A DNA stretch of 64,000 nucleotides from Clostridiales bacterium (GTDB taxonomy: Bacteria; Bacillota; Clostridia; Lachnospirales; Lachnospiraceae), in the NCBI GenBank assembly GCA_018376135.1, contig JAHABX010000004.1:62001-126000 (forward strand), written 5' to 3'. Each line of letters opens with the position of its first letter. Within the stretch, counting starts at the first letter, position 1. A program made the translations under genes and the position numbers. The notes below the pieces were generated by a model, which saw nothing but the letters and a program-made list of their open reading frames with translations, had not been told where the DNA came from and did no database searches. Shown piece after piece: positions 41,770-50,448 of this stretch.

Positions 41770-41943
41770 GTGGCAGTCAATATATTTTTGATTTTTTTGG
41801 CAGCAAACTTCCCTTTTCGGTTAGATATTGAGAAACAGGCGGTCTGTATTGATGGAGATATAGAGACCGTGATAGAATATATTCTGAAATGTTGTGACCT
41901 TCCCCAGCTTACTTTCGTCTATAGGAGTGAAAGAGCTTTATAA
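41770..41943 (+). pseudogene. Possible gene remnant, not recognised
   Basis: A GTG-started frame of 57 codons with no ribosome binding site. After a hydrophobic stretch (NIFLIFLAANF) it reads VCIDGDIETVIEYILKCCDL and PQLTFVYRSERAL. The codon use looks coding, but I know no family for it. Probably the tail of a lost gene. Confidence 0.25.
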
Positions 41944-41961
41944 AGAAGAGAGGAATTCATC

Positions 41962-42522
41962 ATGGAGGATACACGGATCATCGACTTATACTGGCAGCGC
42001 TCAGAAAATGCCATTGCTGAGACCGCTCTGAAATACGGAGGGTACTGTCGTACTATTTCCTACAACATTCTGCACAATGACGAGGATTCCGAAGAGTGTG
42101 TCAACGATACATATTTAAAAGTATGGTCGCTGCTGCCACCCAGGCGTCCAAAATTTCTGTCTGCTTTCATTGGAAAGATTACCCGAAATCTGGCTTTGGA
42201 TCGATGGCGGTATTATACTGCCGAAAAACGGGGCGGCGGACAGGTGACACTTGTCCTGGACGAGTTAGCTGCCTGTATTGCGGATCTGGATACAGTAGAG
42301 ACAGCAGTGGAAAAGAAGGAACTGGTTCGGGTGCTGAATCAGTTTTTGGACGGACTAAAACCGGAGCATCGGAAGGTTTTCATGCGGCGGTACTGGTATG
42401 TCAGCACCGTCCAGGAGATCGCCTCCGACTATGGATGGAGTGAAAGCAAGGTCAAAATGATGCTGATGCGCACTCGGAACGACCTGCGGAAAAAGCTGGA
42501 ACAGGAGGGGATCATGTTATGA
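41962..42522 (+). CDS. RNA polymerase sigma-70 family (ECF-type) factor
   Basis: A 186-residue sigma factor. Region 2: AIAETALKYGGYCRTISYNI, LHNDEDSEECVNDTYLKVWS and RPKFLSAFIGKITRNLALDR. Region 4: LNQFLDGLKPEHRKVFMRRY, STVQEIASDYGWSESKVKMM. It directs RNA polymerase to a small set of promoters. The next gene overlaps its stop by 4 bases and is a single-pass membrane protein of the DUF4367 type, a common arrangement with a regulator or sensor for the sigma factor. An AGAGGAATT site precedes the ATG. Confidence 0.88.
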   Translation: MEDTRIIDLYWQRSENAIAETALKYGGYCRTISYNILHNDEDSEECVNDTYLKVWSLLPPRRPKFLSAFIGKITRNLALDRWRYYTAEKRGGGQVTLVLDELAACIADLDTVETAVEKKELVRVLNQFLDGLKPEHRKVFMRRYWYVSTVQEIASDYGWSESKVKMMLMRTRNDLRKKLEQEGIML

Positions 42523-43283
42523 AAAAGGAAGAAAAGCTATTGGATGCCCTTGGTTCTGTCCGGGATATCTATGTGACAGAGGCGGCTCCTGCTGTCGGGA
42601 AAAGGAAAAAGAGGAGTCTGCGGTGGATTGCCGCTGTCGTGGTGCTTGTCCTGAACCTGGCTGTTTTTCTGCAAACTGCCCCCGGTGCGAAAGCGGCGGA
42701 GTATGTCAGAGAACAGATCTTTAATCTGATAGAAACTTTGTTTCCATCCAGAGAGATCACTGCCATGCCGGAGGGTGAGCCGGAGTCGAATACCTATGAA
42801 GCGAGGGGACGGGAGCCGGAGACAGATGAGCCGGGATTTGCCATTTATATTGATCCCGAACATTATACCATGGTGGAAGAGGAAGGTATCTATTACATTC
42901 GTCCTCTGACCTACGACCCGGACAGTCCGCTGGTCTGTGAAATGGTGATCCGGGAAGTTCCGGATATTATCCCAATGGAGCTGGCGCAGCAGATTCATGA
43001 TGAAATGGAAGGAAAATGGGAATCTGTCACAGAGATTTGGGAGAATCCGAATCCGGCAGGTATCTCCTTCAATATGTCCAATGGTCTTGCGTGGGATTCT
43101 ATGCAGGAGAGTCACTATTTTGTGGACAATGGAAAACAGGGGAGCTTCCAGATTATAATTCGTTATTTTCAGGAGGCAACAGAGGGGCATGGAAGCCGCT
43201 TTTACACCATGCTGGAAACCTTCAGTCTGATCGAACCTCAGGATACGGCAGTTATGAAGAGGCAGACTCCTATACCTATTTGA
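42519..43283 (+). CDS. DUF4367-type membrane-anchored protein, partner of the sigma factor
   Basis: A 254-residue protein: a cytoplasmic N-terminus of about 33 residues, one membrane helix (LRWIAAVVVLVLNLAVFLQT), then an extracytoplasmic domain with NMSNGLAWDSMQESHYFVDN and QIIIRYFQEATEGHGSRFYT, like DUF4367 proteins. Start overlaps the sigma gene (ATGA), so it is likely the anti-sigma or sensor. The last residues (after FSLIEPQ) look out of place: the DNA continues in another frame as the tail of a different protein, so the 3' end has probably been rearranged. Confidence 0.75.
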   Translation: MKKEEKLLDALGSVRDIYVTEAAPAVGKRKKRSLRWIAAVVVLVLNLAVFLQTAPGAKAAEYVREQIFNLIETLFPSREITAMPEGEPESNTYEARGREPETDEPGFAIYIDPEHYTMVEEEGIYYIRPLTYDPDSPLVCEMVIREVPDIIPMELAQQIHDEMEGKWESVTEIWENPNPAGISFNMSNGLAWDSMQESHYFVDNGKQGSFQIIIRYFQEATEGHGSRFYTMLETFSLIEPQDTAVMKRQTPIPI

Positions 43284-43345
43284 GCATCACCCTGGTTTGG
43301 GAGGAAGGAGACTGGAAGGTGGATTTCTATGGGCTTGAAAAGTAG
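43236..43345 (+). pseudogene. 3' remnant of a secreted or lipoprotein-like gene fused behind DUF4367
   Basis: In the frame one base off DUF4367 the DNA reads YGSYEEADSYTYLSITLVWE and EGDWKVDFYGLEK before a stop. This is a C-terminal beta-strand ending of a kind seen in conserved Clostridial extracytoplasmic proteins. It has no start of its own, pointing to a deletion that joined two genes. Confidence 0.45.
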
Positions 43346-43353
43346 AGATGTTC

Positions 43354-44136
43354 TCACTTTTGCATATTCACAAGAAAACGCCGGTTATATTTTAACTTTG
43401 CATATTGTGTCACCTGATGCATACAGGAAATATTGGAGATCCCGCCCAGTATCCCGGCAATTGGGATTCCCTGCACAAATTTGGCATAGAGCAGTTCAGC
43501 AGACAGGGCATTTGCGGTATCGATGATCTGCGCTTCCAGCAGATCATCGGAAATGCTCTGACAAGCTGCATTTTGGTCAATTGCCAGATTCAGCTGACCA
43601 TCTACAGCTGTAAAATCTGTCCCATGGCTGACTGCACCCTGGATCAGCTTCAGGATGAAGATCCGTTCCGCCGGGGAATCATAGGGAAAGCCATAGTCCA
43701 GACAGATCTGGTAAATATTCCGTAAAAGTGCTCCGATAAAAAGTGGAATATCAGGAAGACCGATTCCCAGGGCGCCAAGTCCCAGACCTTCCAGCCCGGA
43801 GAACAGAAGATTGGTATAGCCAGTGGAGGCTGCCTTCCGGGAAAAGGAGCGGAGATTTTTACGGTTGGAGCGAAGCCCCATCTTGAATTCATTGACCCGA
43901 TAGGAATCGGTGTGCTTTTCTTCTGCCAGTGTCCTCTGAATCAGTGGATCGCCCTTGGAAAATACAAGGTGGAAGCCCTTCACAAAAGCGGTCTCCAGTG
44001 TGCCCTGTAATTTGTCCGGGACATATTTCTCTAAAATCTCATAAGGATCTCTTTTTCCCTTTTGCTTCTGAGCAGCAAAACGGAGCTCAGTTTTGCACTG
44101 TTTGTTCCATTCTTTTTCAAAAGGTGTCTTCCTCAT
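43354..44136 (-). CDS. EcsC family protein
   Basis: A 260-residue protein with the EcsC core: TLETAFVKGFHLVFSKGDPL, AASTGYTNLLFSGLEGLGLG ALGIGLPDIPLFIGALLRNI and IAGILGGISNISCMHQVTQY. EcsC proteins are named after the third gene of the Bacillus ecs ABC transporter locus, but they often occur alone, as here, and their role is unclear. Two glycine-rich hydrophobic segments suggest membrane association. A GGGAGGATT site precedes the ATG. Confidence 0.85.
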   Translation of the reverse strand: MRKTPFEKEWNKQCKTELRFAAQKQKGKRDPYEILEKYVPDKLQGTLETAFVKGFHLVFSKGDPLIQRTLAEEKHTDSYRVNEFKMGLRSNRKNLRSFSRKAASTGYTNLLFSGLEGLGLGALGIGLPDIPLFIGALLRNIYQICLDYGFPYDSPAERIFILKLIQGAVSHGTDFTAVDGQLNLAIDQNAACQSISDDLLEAQIIDTANALSAELLYAKFVQGIPIAGILGGISNISCMHQVTQYAKLKYNRRFLVNMQK

Positions 44137-44168
44137 GTAATCCTCCCATAAATAAAAGATGTGTTTTT

Positions 44169-44197
44169 ATTTTAGTGAAAAGGGGAGGGGAAGTCAA
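44169..44197 (-). promoter_or_regulatory. Promoter of the EcsC gene
   Basis: On the minus strand TTGACT (44197-44192), 17 bases, TAAAAT (44174-44169), about 33 bases before the start codon. Confidence 0.7.
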
Positions 44198-44251
44198 GGG
44201 AGAGCGGCTGGAGAGACAAAACCGGAATTTTCACGAATATCCTCCGGAAAA

Positions 44252-44280
44252 TTGACGAAAGAGCATAAATATGATATGAT
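44252..44280 (+). promoter_or_regulatory. Promoter of the cobalamin operon
   Basis: TTGACG (44252-44257), 17 bases, TATGAT (44275-44280). Transcription would begin near 44287, just before the riboswitch. Confidence 0.75.
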
Positions 44281-44296
44281 TCCTTCATATGCATAG

Positions 44297-44500
44297 ACAT
44301 CAGAGAGTGCTGTCCGTTTTGGACAGAAGAGGGAATCAGGTGCAAGTCCTGAACGATCCGGTCACTGTAAGCAGGAGCGATATCTAAGAAGCCATTGCCA
44401 GAAGGAGGCATGCGGTCAGCCGCCGCATGGCAGCCGGGGTGAGAAGGGAAGATAGAGCCGGGAACTGCAAGTCAGGAAACCTGCTTTCTGATAAAAGGAG
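44297..44500 (+). ncRNA. Cobalamin riboswitch
   Basis: The leader carries the conserved cobalamin aptamer order: GGGAATCAGGTGCAAGTCC, CCGGTCACTGTAAGC, the AAGCCATTGCC element (consensus AGCCACTG), AGCCGGGGTGAGAAGG, and the B12 box GCAAGTCAGGAAACCTGC. It binds adenosylcobalamin and would switch off the biosynthetic operon downstream. Ends are approximate. Confidence 0.92.
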
Positions 44501-44579
44501 AGCTTCCGAAGAAAGCAGATCCTGATTACAGCCTGAGGGGACAGTTTGCGCCCGTTATTTGGATGGTGATCGTATGGAG

Positions 44580-44609
44580 AACCTGCGGCATTTGGTCGTG
44601 GGTTTTTTT
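44580..44609 (+). terminator. Riboswitch-controlled intrinsic terminator
   Basis: AACCTGCGGC pairs fully (with G-U pairs) with GTCGTGGGTT around ATTTG and is followed by seven T. It lies between the riboswitch and cbiL and is the likely expression platform: formed when cobalamin is bound. Confidence 0.8.
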
Positions 44610-44643
44610 GTGTCTAAAGAAGAAAGAATAAAAGGAGATCGTT

Positions 44644-45342
44644 ATGACAGGAAAGATTTATGGAATCGGTGTGGGACCGGGAGACCCGGAGCTTCTTACC
44701 CTGAAGGCGAAGAAGATTCTGGATGAGGCAGATATCATTGCCGTTCCTGTAAAGGAGGCGGGGGAGTACAGCACTGCATTGGAGATCATCCGTCCGGTGG
44801 TGGATCTGAAGGGCAAGGAGATCGTGGAAGTGATCTTTCGGATGCATCCAGAGGAGGAAGAGCGTAAGAAGTGCCGCCGTGCCGCGTGCGAGCAGCTGGC
44901 AGAGAAGCTTCGTGAAGGAAAAGAGATCGCGATGATCACGCTGGGGGATGTATCGGTCTACAGTACCTATATGTACGTGAACAATTATCTTGCAGAGGCC
45001 GGCTTCGGTACGGAGATCATTCCGGGCATTCCGTCTTTCTGCAGCGGGGCAGCCAGTGCACAGCTTGCGCTGATGGAAGGCAATGAAGGGCTTGCCATCG
45101 TTCCGTCCGCACGTGAGAATAAGACTCTGGGAGCCGCATTGGATACCTTTGAGAATATTGTGGTTATGAAGGCGGGAAACAGCATGGAGAAGCTAAGACG
45201 CATGCTGGAGGACAGACAGATCCCCCTGTCGGCAGCCACTGTGCTCAGCAGAGTGGGAATGGAGGATGAATATATTGGACCGGTGGATACAGACCGGGAA
45301 TTCAGCTACTTTACAACCGTTATAATTAAGAAGGGAAGATAA
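44644..45342 (+). CDS. cbiL: Cobalt-factor II / precorrin-2 C20-methyltransferase
   Basis: A 232-residue SAM-dependent tetrapyrrole methylase adding the C20 methyl group, the first methylation after precorrin-2 (cobalt-sirohydrochlorin). Marks: YGIGVGPGDPELLTLKAKKI, ADIIAVPVKE, GKEIAMITLGDVSVYSTYMY (GDxxxYST) and PGIPSFCSGAASAQLALMEG. SADVIAVP-type and the FCSGAA loop distinguish CbiL/CobI from other methylases. First gene of the operon, 34 bases after the terminator, with an AAAGGAG site. Confidence 0.92.
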   Translation: MTGKIYGIGVGPGDPELLTLKAKKILDEADIIAVPVKEAGEYSTALEIIRPVVDLKGKEIVEVIFRMHPEEEERKKCRRAACEQLAEKLREGKEIAMITLGDVSVYSTYMYVNNYLAEAGFGTEIIPGIPSFCSGAASAQLALMEGNEGLAIVPSARENKTLGAALDTFENIVVMKAGNSMEKLRRMLEDRQIPLSAATVLSRVGMEDEYIGPVDTDREFSYFTTVIIKKGR

Positions 45343-45345
45343 AAG

Positions 45346-46101
45346 ATGGTATCATTTATCGGAGCCGGACCGGGAGATCCGGAGCTTTTGACAATCAAAG
45401 GAAAGAAAATCATAGACAGCGCGGATGTGATCATCTACGCAGGCTCTCTGGTCAATCCGCAGGTGCTTTCGGATGCGAAGGAGGGAGCAAGGATCTATAA
45501 CAGTGCCACCATGAACCTGGATGAAGTGATAGAGGTTATGAAGGATGCGGAAAGCAGGGGACTTAAAACGGCACGTGTACATACAGGAGATCCGGCGATC
45601 TTCGGAGCACACCGGGAGCAGATGGACCGGCTGGAGGAGCTGGGGATTGCGTATGAGGTGATTCCCGGCGTCAGCTCTTTCCTGGCGACTGCGGCGGTGC
45701 TGAAGAAGGAATACACCCTTCCGGGGGTCAGCCAGACGGTGATCCTGACCCGTATGGAGGGAAGGACGCCCATGCCGCCGAAGGAAAAGCTTCTGGATCT
45801 GGCGAGACACAACTCTACCATGATTATTTTCCTGAGTGTGGGGATGATGGAGGAGCTGTCTGCGACACTGAGGCAGGCATATAGACCGGAGACTCCGGTG
45901 GCGGTGGTCTACAAAGCGACCTGGGAGGATCAGAAGATCGTATACGGAGATCTGACCAATATTGCAGAGCGTGTGAAGGAAGCGGGGATCCGTAAGACGG
46001 CTCTGACGGTAGTGGGAGATTTCCTCGGAGATGAGTATGAGTTATCGAAGCTGTATGATAAGACCTTTACCACAGAGTTCCGAAAGGGAGTGAAGGAATA
46101 A
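45346..46101 (+). CDS. cbiF: Cobalt-precorrin-4 C11-methyltransferase
   Basis: A 251-residue methylase that methylates C11 of the macrocycle. Marks: VSFIGAGPGDPELLTIKGKK, DVIIYAGSLVNPQVL (the AGSL motif of CbiF/CobM), RVHTGDPAIFGAHREQMDRL, PGVSSFLATAAVLKKEYTLP and QTVILTRMEGRTPMPPKE. Normal length. It starts 3 bases after cbiL and its stop overlaps hemA (TAATG). Confidence 0.94.
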   Translation: MVSFIGAGPGDPELLTIKGKKIIDSADVIIYAGSLVNPQVLSDAKEGARIYNSATMNLDEVIEVMKDAESRGLKTARVHTGDPAIFGAHREQMDRLEELGIAYEVIPGVSSFLATAAVLKKEYTLPGVSQTVILTRMEGRTPMPPKEKLLDLARHNSTMIIFLSVGMMEELSATLRQAYRPETPVAVVYKATWEDQKIVYGDLTNIAERVKEAGIRKTALTVVGDFLGDEYELSKLYDKTFTTEFRKGVKE

Positions 46102-47282
46102 TGGGAATTTCACTGATCAGTATCAGCCACCGGATCGCGCCGCTTGCCATCCGGGAACTGTTTGCATTTCCGGAGGATATGCAGGTTGAACTGATGAAGC
46201 AGATGCTGGAGAGAGGCTTTGCATCCGAGTGTGTGATGGTCAGCACCTGCAACCGGACAGAGGTCTACACCTATTCAGAGCGTCCGGGCAGCAATTTTAC
46301 AGACATGCAGGATCTTCTGCTGGAGTTCGCGGATGCGGAGCAGGTGGAGGATATAGGGGAATATGTGCGTTTTTACGGAGGGACGAAAGCGATCCGCCAT
46401 CTGTTTCATGTGGCGGCAGGGCTGGATTCCATGGTTATGGGAGAGGATCAGATTCTGGGACAGGTGAAGCGCGCTCATGCGCAGGCACGCACTGCCGATA
46501 CCTGCGGTGTGTATCTGAATACTCTGTTCCGGTTTGCGGTGACAGCGGCGAAGCGGGTCAAGACGGAGACCGATCTGTCCCGCACCACCGTCTCCACGGC
46601 GACCATGGCGGTGAAGGCGGCGGAGCAGGAGCTGGGCTCTCTGCAGGGTAAAAAGGTGATGATCATCGGCGCCTCCGGCAAGATCGGCGGTATCGTGTTG
46701 AAAAATATGCAGTGTATTGAAGGCGCACAGGTGTACATTACTTCCAGAAATATGTGTCAGGCAAGGGCGGATATGCATCATAAGGTGACCTATCAGATCA
46801 TGGAATACGAGAACCGGTATGAGCTGGCAGATGAGATGGATGTGATCATCAGCGCCACCAGCAGTCCCCATTATACACTGACCTATGAGAAACTGGCGAA
46901 GGTTCTGCGCACGTCCAGGCGGCGGGTGCTGGTGGATCTTGCCGTGCCCATCGATATTGAGGCGAAGACCGAATGGCTTCCGGGTGTAAAACGTTATGAT
47001 ATAGATGATTTTCAGGAGCTGGCGCGGGCGAACAACGAGAAGAAGCAGCATGAGGTGCTGGAGGCGGATCAGATCCTGGAGGAATCCAGGCTGGATTTTG
47101 AGCGCTGGATGGTATTTCAGCAGGCACTGCCGGAGATTGCGAAGATCAAGCAGTGGATGCTGGAGGAGGCAGAGAAGAAGGGCTTTGAGAAAGCCGTGGA
47201 CAAGCTGTTCTACAAGATCCGGGATAATTCCAATCCTGAGGATCTGCGGACATTTTTGGAGCATATGAAGGAGGATAAGTGA
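46101..47282 (+). CDS. hemA: Glutamyl-tRNA reductase
   Basis: A 393-residue enzyme reducing glutamyl-tRNA to glutamate 1-semialdehyde with NADPH, the first committed step of tetrapyrrole synthesis. The catalytic cysteine is C50 in MVSTCNRTEVYTY; HLFHVAAGLDSMVMGEDQIL is the second signature, and IIGASGKIGGIVLKNMQ the NADPH-binding loop. Its place inside the cob operon, rather than with hemL and hemB, suggests it feeds cobalamin only. Overlaps both neighbours by one base. Confidence 0.94.
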   Translation: MGISLISISHRIAPLAIRELFAFPEDMQVELMKQMLERGFASECVMVSTCNRTEVYTYSERPGSNFTDMQDLLLEFADAEQVEDIGEYVRFYGGTKAIRHLFHVAAGLDSMVMGEDQILGQVKRAHAQARTADTCGVYLNTLFRFAVTAAKRVKTETDLSRTTVSTATMAVKAAEQELGSLQGKKVMIIGASGKIGGIVLKNMQCIEGAQVYITSRNMCQARADMHHKVTYQIMEYENRYELADEMDVIISATSSPHYTLTYEKLAKVLRTSRRRVLVDLAVPIDIEAKTEWLPGVKRYDIDDFQELARANNEKKQHEVLEADQILEESRLDFERWMVFQQALPEIAKIKQWMLEEAEKKGFEKAVDKLFYKIRDNSNPEDLRTFLEHMKEDK

Positions 47283-48013
47283 TGGGAAAGCTGTATGTGG
47301 TCGGATTTGGACCGGGCGGTTATGAGCATATGACGCAGAAGTGCATCGATGTGATCCGTCAGGCGGATGTGGTGACTGGCTACACCACCTATGTAAATAT
47401 TCTGAAGGAATTTTTTCCGGACAAGCATTATATTGCAACGCCGATGATGCAGGAGGTAAAACGCTGTGAGATGGCGGTGGAAGAGGCGATGAAGGATCAG
47501 ACCGTGGCAATGGTTTCCAGCGGAGACAGCGGTATCTACGGAATGGCAGGCATTATCTACCAGGTGGCGGAGGAAAAGCAGGCAGACATTGAGATCGAGA
47601 CAGTTCCGGGTGTGACGGCGGCAAGCGCTGCGGCTTCCGTGCTGGGGGCTCCTCTGATGCATGATTTTGCCGTGATCAGTCTGAGTGATCTGATGACTCC
47701 GCTGGAGCTTATCATGAAGCGTGTGGACTGTGCGGGACAGGGAGATCTGATCGTATGTCTCTACAATCCGAAGAGTAAAAAGCGCACCGGTTATGTGGAG
47801 CAGGCGGCAGATATTCTTTTAAAATACAGAAAGGGAAGTACACCGGTGGGCATTGTGCGCAATGCGGGCAGAAGGGACGAAAGCTCTTGTATCACCACCC
47901 TTGACCGGCTGAAGGATGCGGATATCGATATGTTCAGTGTGGTTTTGATCGGCAATTCCCAGACATATGAGAGAAATGGAAGGATGATTACGCCCCGCGG
48001 CTATCGGCTGTAG
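47282..48013 (+). CDS. cbiH: Cobalt-precorrin-3 C17-methyltransferase
   Basis: A 243-residue methylase carrying out C17 methylation with ring contraction. Marks: LYVVGFGPGGYEHMTQKCID, VVTGYTTYVNILK (the GY.TY motif of CbiH/CobJ), MVSSGDSGIYGMAGIIYQVA, PGVTAASAAASVLGAPLMHD and SLYNPKS-like CLYNPKSKKR. The ATG at 47282 overlaps the hemA stop (TGATG). Confidence 0.93.
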   Translation: MGKLYVVGFGPGGYEHMTQKCIDVIRQADVVTGYTTYVNILKEFFPDKHYIATPMMQEVKRCEMAVEEAMKDQTVAMVSSGDSGIYGMAGIIYQVAEEKQADIEIETVPGVTAASAAASVLGAPLMHDFAVISLSDLMTPLELIMKRVDCAGQGDLIVCLYNPKSKKRTGYVEQAADILLKYRKGSTPVGIVRNAGRRDESSCITTLDRLKDADIDMFSVVLIGNSQTYERNGRMITPRGYRL

Positions 48014-48025
48014 GTTGGAGGCATT

Positions 48026-50422
48026 ATGCAGAATGTAATTCGTATCGGGACCAGGAAGAGCAGGCTTGCGCTGGTTCAGACTGATATCGTAAGAAAGAAA
48101 ATAGAAGAAGCATTTCCGGAGATAAGGGTGGAAATCGTGGAGATGTCCACTAAGGGCGACGAGATCCTGGACCGCTCTTTGACTTCCTTTGGAGGCAAGG
48201 GTATTTTTACCCAGGAGCTGGAGGAGGCTTTGCAAAATGGAGAGATCGATCTGGCAGTCCACAGTGCAAAGGATATGCCTATGGAATTTCCGCAGGGGCT
48301 TGGCATCGGTGCGGTTCTGACCCGTGGTCCGGTGGAGGATGTGATTGTGACCTGCAGCGGGACAGGGATTGCGGATTTAAAGCCCGGCAGTATCGTGGGA
48401 ACCAGCAGTCTGCGCAGGGAGCTGCAGATCAAAAGGATCAATCCTCTGGTCCGGATCCGGATGATCCGCGGAAATGTGCAGACAAGACTCCGGAAGCTTT
48501 CGGAGGGGCAGTATGACGCCATTGTTCTGGCAGCAGCCGGGCTTACGAGGCTGGAGCTGACGGATTCCGGTGAGTATCATTTTGAATATCTGAATACGGA
48601 TCAGTGTCTTCCGGCAGCCGGGCAGGCGATCCTGGCGGTGGAGAGCCGGGAGGGGCATCTGACAGAGGTGCTGGAGGCAATCCATGACCGGGAAGCCGGA
48701 GCCGCTCTGTGGGCAGAGCGTGCATATCTGTCTGCCATCGGAGGAAGCTGCAATGCTCCGGCAGCGGCGCTTTGCCGTGTGACGAAGGAGGGGCTTTCCA
48801 TGGAAGCTCTGTTTGCTGCGGACGGTATCCATATGAAACGGGTATGGGGCAGCCGGACAGCCGGATGGGATACAGAGGAAGCAAAGTCTCTTGGACAGGA
48901 GCTGGCAGCCCGGATCCGTCAGGGAAAGGTATGGCTGGTGGGAGCCGGTCCGGGAGACCGGAATCTGGTGACAGAGCGGTGCCGCTTTTGTATCCGGGAA
49001 GCGGATGTGATCGTCTATGACAGTCTTGCCGCAGATGATCTGCTGAATGAGGCAAGAAGAGATGCAGAGCTTATCTATGCAGGAAAGCGTGCGTCCCATC
49101 ATCATCTGAAGCAGGAGGAGACCAACGCCCTTTTGATCCGTCTGGCAAAAGAGGGAAAACAGGTGGTTCGCTTAAAGGGCGGCGATCCGTTCATCTTCGG
49201 AAGAGGCGGCGAGGAGGCACAGGAGCTTGTGGCGGCTGGGATCGATTTTGAGATCGTGCCGGGCGTGTCCTCCTGTTACGGAGCGCCTGCCTATGCGGGA
49301 ATTCCGGTGACGCACCGGGAGTATGCGTCTTCTTTCCATGTGATCACCGGACATGAGGGCAGCCATAAGGAGAGCAATGTGCTGGACTACGGGACACTTG
49401 CGAAGGAAGAGGGAACGCTGATCTTTCTGATGGGTCTTAAAAATCTTCCGAATATTGTGAAGAATCTGATAGAAAACGGAAAGGATCCCAATACCCCGGC
49501 GGCAGTGGTACAGGAAGGAACCACAGCGCGCCAGAGGGTGGTCTGCGGGACACTTTGTACCATTGTGGAGGAGACACGAAAGGCCGGGATCCAGACTCCG
49601 GCGATCTCCATCGTAGGAGACGTGGTGCGCCTTCGGGAGGAGATCCGGTGGTTCAGTAAAAAGCCCCTGTCCGGGAAGCGGGTACTGATCACGGCGACGG
49701 AGAAGATGAGCCGGAATCTTGCCCGGGTTTTGAAGGAGGAGGGAGCAGAGCCGGTCTGCTTCAGTCTGATCTGTACAGAGCCTTTGATCACAGCGGAGCT
49801 GGAGCGTGCCATGGAGTCTCTAAAGCAGTACACCTGGATGGTATTTACCAGCAGCAACGGTGTGGAACTGTTCTTCCGGTATCTTCTGGACAGCGGAAGA
49901 GATATCCGCAGTCTGGCGGCGCTGAAGTTTGCGGTGATCGGAGAGGGCACCAAAAAGGCACTGGCAGACCGGGGCATTCAGGCGGACTTTGTACCGTCCA
50001 GATACAGCAGCAGAGATCTGTCGAAGGAATGGGTGCCGGCTCTGACCCGGGAGGACCGGGTCCTGATGCTGCGTGCAGAAGAGGCGTCCACAGAGCTGAA
50101 CCGGGCGCTTGACGGGGCGGGCGTGCCCTATACGGCAGTGGCGACGTACCGGACGGCGGTGGATGAGCGCAAGGCGGAGGAGCTGAACCGTATCCTTCCG
50201 CAGGTGGATTATGTGACCTTCTGCAGTGCCTCTGCAGTGCGTGCCTTTGCATCCATGAGAGATGGCAGAGAGCTGACGGCAAAGGCAGTCTGTATCGGTC
50301 CGGTGACGGAACGGGCAGCAGTGGAAGCGGGCATTTCGGTACACCGGTCCGCAGTGGTCTATACGGCGGAGGGCATCCGGGATGTGCTGCTGTATGATGC
50401 AGGAAGAGAAGCCTGCAAATAA
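48026..50422 (+). CDS. hemC: HemC-CobA-HemD triple fusion (hydroxymethylbilane synthase / uroporphyrinogen-III C-methyltransferase / uroporphyrinogen-III synthase)
   Basis: A 798-residue protein with three enzymes in pathway order. Residues 1-300 are hydroxymethylbilane synthase (IGTRKSRLALVQTD, KGIFTQELEEAL, VGTSSLRRELQI, and cofactor cysteine C242 in IGGSCNAP). Residues 301-540 are the SUMT methylase CobA (WLVGAGPGDRNLVTERCRF, RLKGGDPFIFGRGGEEAQEL, VPGVSSCYGAPAYAGIPVTH). From about 546 is HemD (SGKRVLITATEKMSRNLARV, MVFTSSNGVELFFRYL, ADFVPSRYSSRDL). Together they turn porphobilinogen into precorrin-2. CobA-HemD fusions are frequent in Clostridia; adding HemC is less usual. It starts 12 bases after cbiH with a TTGGAGG site. 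The gene symbol names the first domain. Confidence 0.92.
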   Translation: MQNVIRIGTRKSRLALVQTDIVRKKIEEAFPEIRVEIVEMSTKGDEILDRSLTSFGGKGIFTQELEEALQNGEIDLAVHSAKDMPMEFPQGLGIGAVLTRGPVEDVIVTCSGTGIADLKPGSIVGTSSLRRELQIKRINPLVRIRMIRGNVQTRLRKLSEGQYDAIVLAAAGLTRLELTDSGEYHFEYLNTDQCLPAAGQAILAVESREGHLTEVLEAIHDREAGAALWAERAYLSAIGGSCNAPAAALCRVTKEGLSMEALFAADGIHMKRVWGSRTAGWDTEEAKSLGQELAARIRQGKVWLVGAGPGDRNLVTERCRFCIREADVIVYDSLAADDLLNEARRDAELIYAGKRASHHHLKQEETNALLIRLAKEGKQVVRLKGGDPFIFGRGGEEAQELVAAGIDFEIVPGVSSCYGAPAYAGIPVTHREYASSFHVITGHEGSHKESNVLDYGTLAKEEGTLIFLMGLKNLPNIVKNLIENGKDPNTPAAVVQEGTTARQRVVCGTLCTIVEETRKAGIQTPAISIVGDVVRLREEIRWFSKKPLSGKRVLITATEKMSRNLARVLKEEGAEPVCFSLICTEPLITAELERAMESLKQYTWMVFTSSNGVELFFRYLLDSGRDIRSLAALKFAVIGEGTKKALADRGIQADFVPSRYSSRDLSKEWVPALTREDRVLMLRAEEASTELNRALDGAGVPYTAVATYRTAVDERKAEELNRILPQVDYVTFCSASAVRAFASMRDGRELTAKAVCIGPVTERAAVEAGISVHRSAVVYTAEGIRDVLLYDAGREACK

Positions 50423-50448
50423 AATGAACATGAGAGATAGAAAATAAG

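Noticed and set aside
44400..44480. Second riboswitch in the same leader
   Set aside because: The elements here (AGCCGGG, the GAAGG helix and the B12 box) belong to the single cobalamin aptamer.
46275..47510. 411-codon minus-strand frame across hemA and cbiH
   Set aside because: Crosses two well-supported overlapping genes on the other strand; a shadow.
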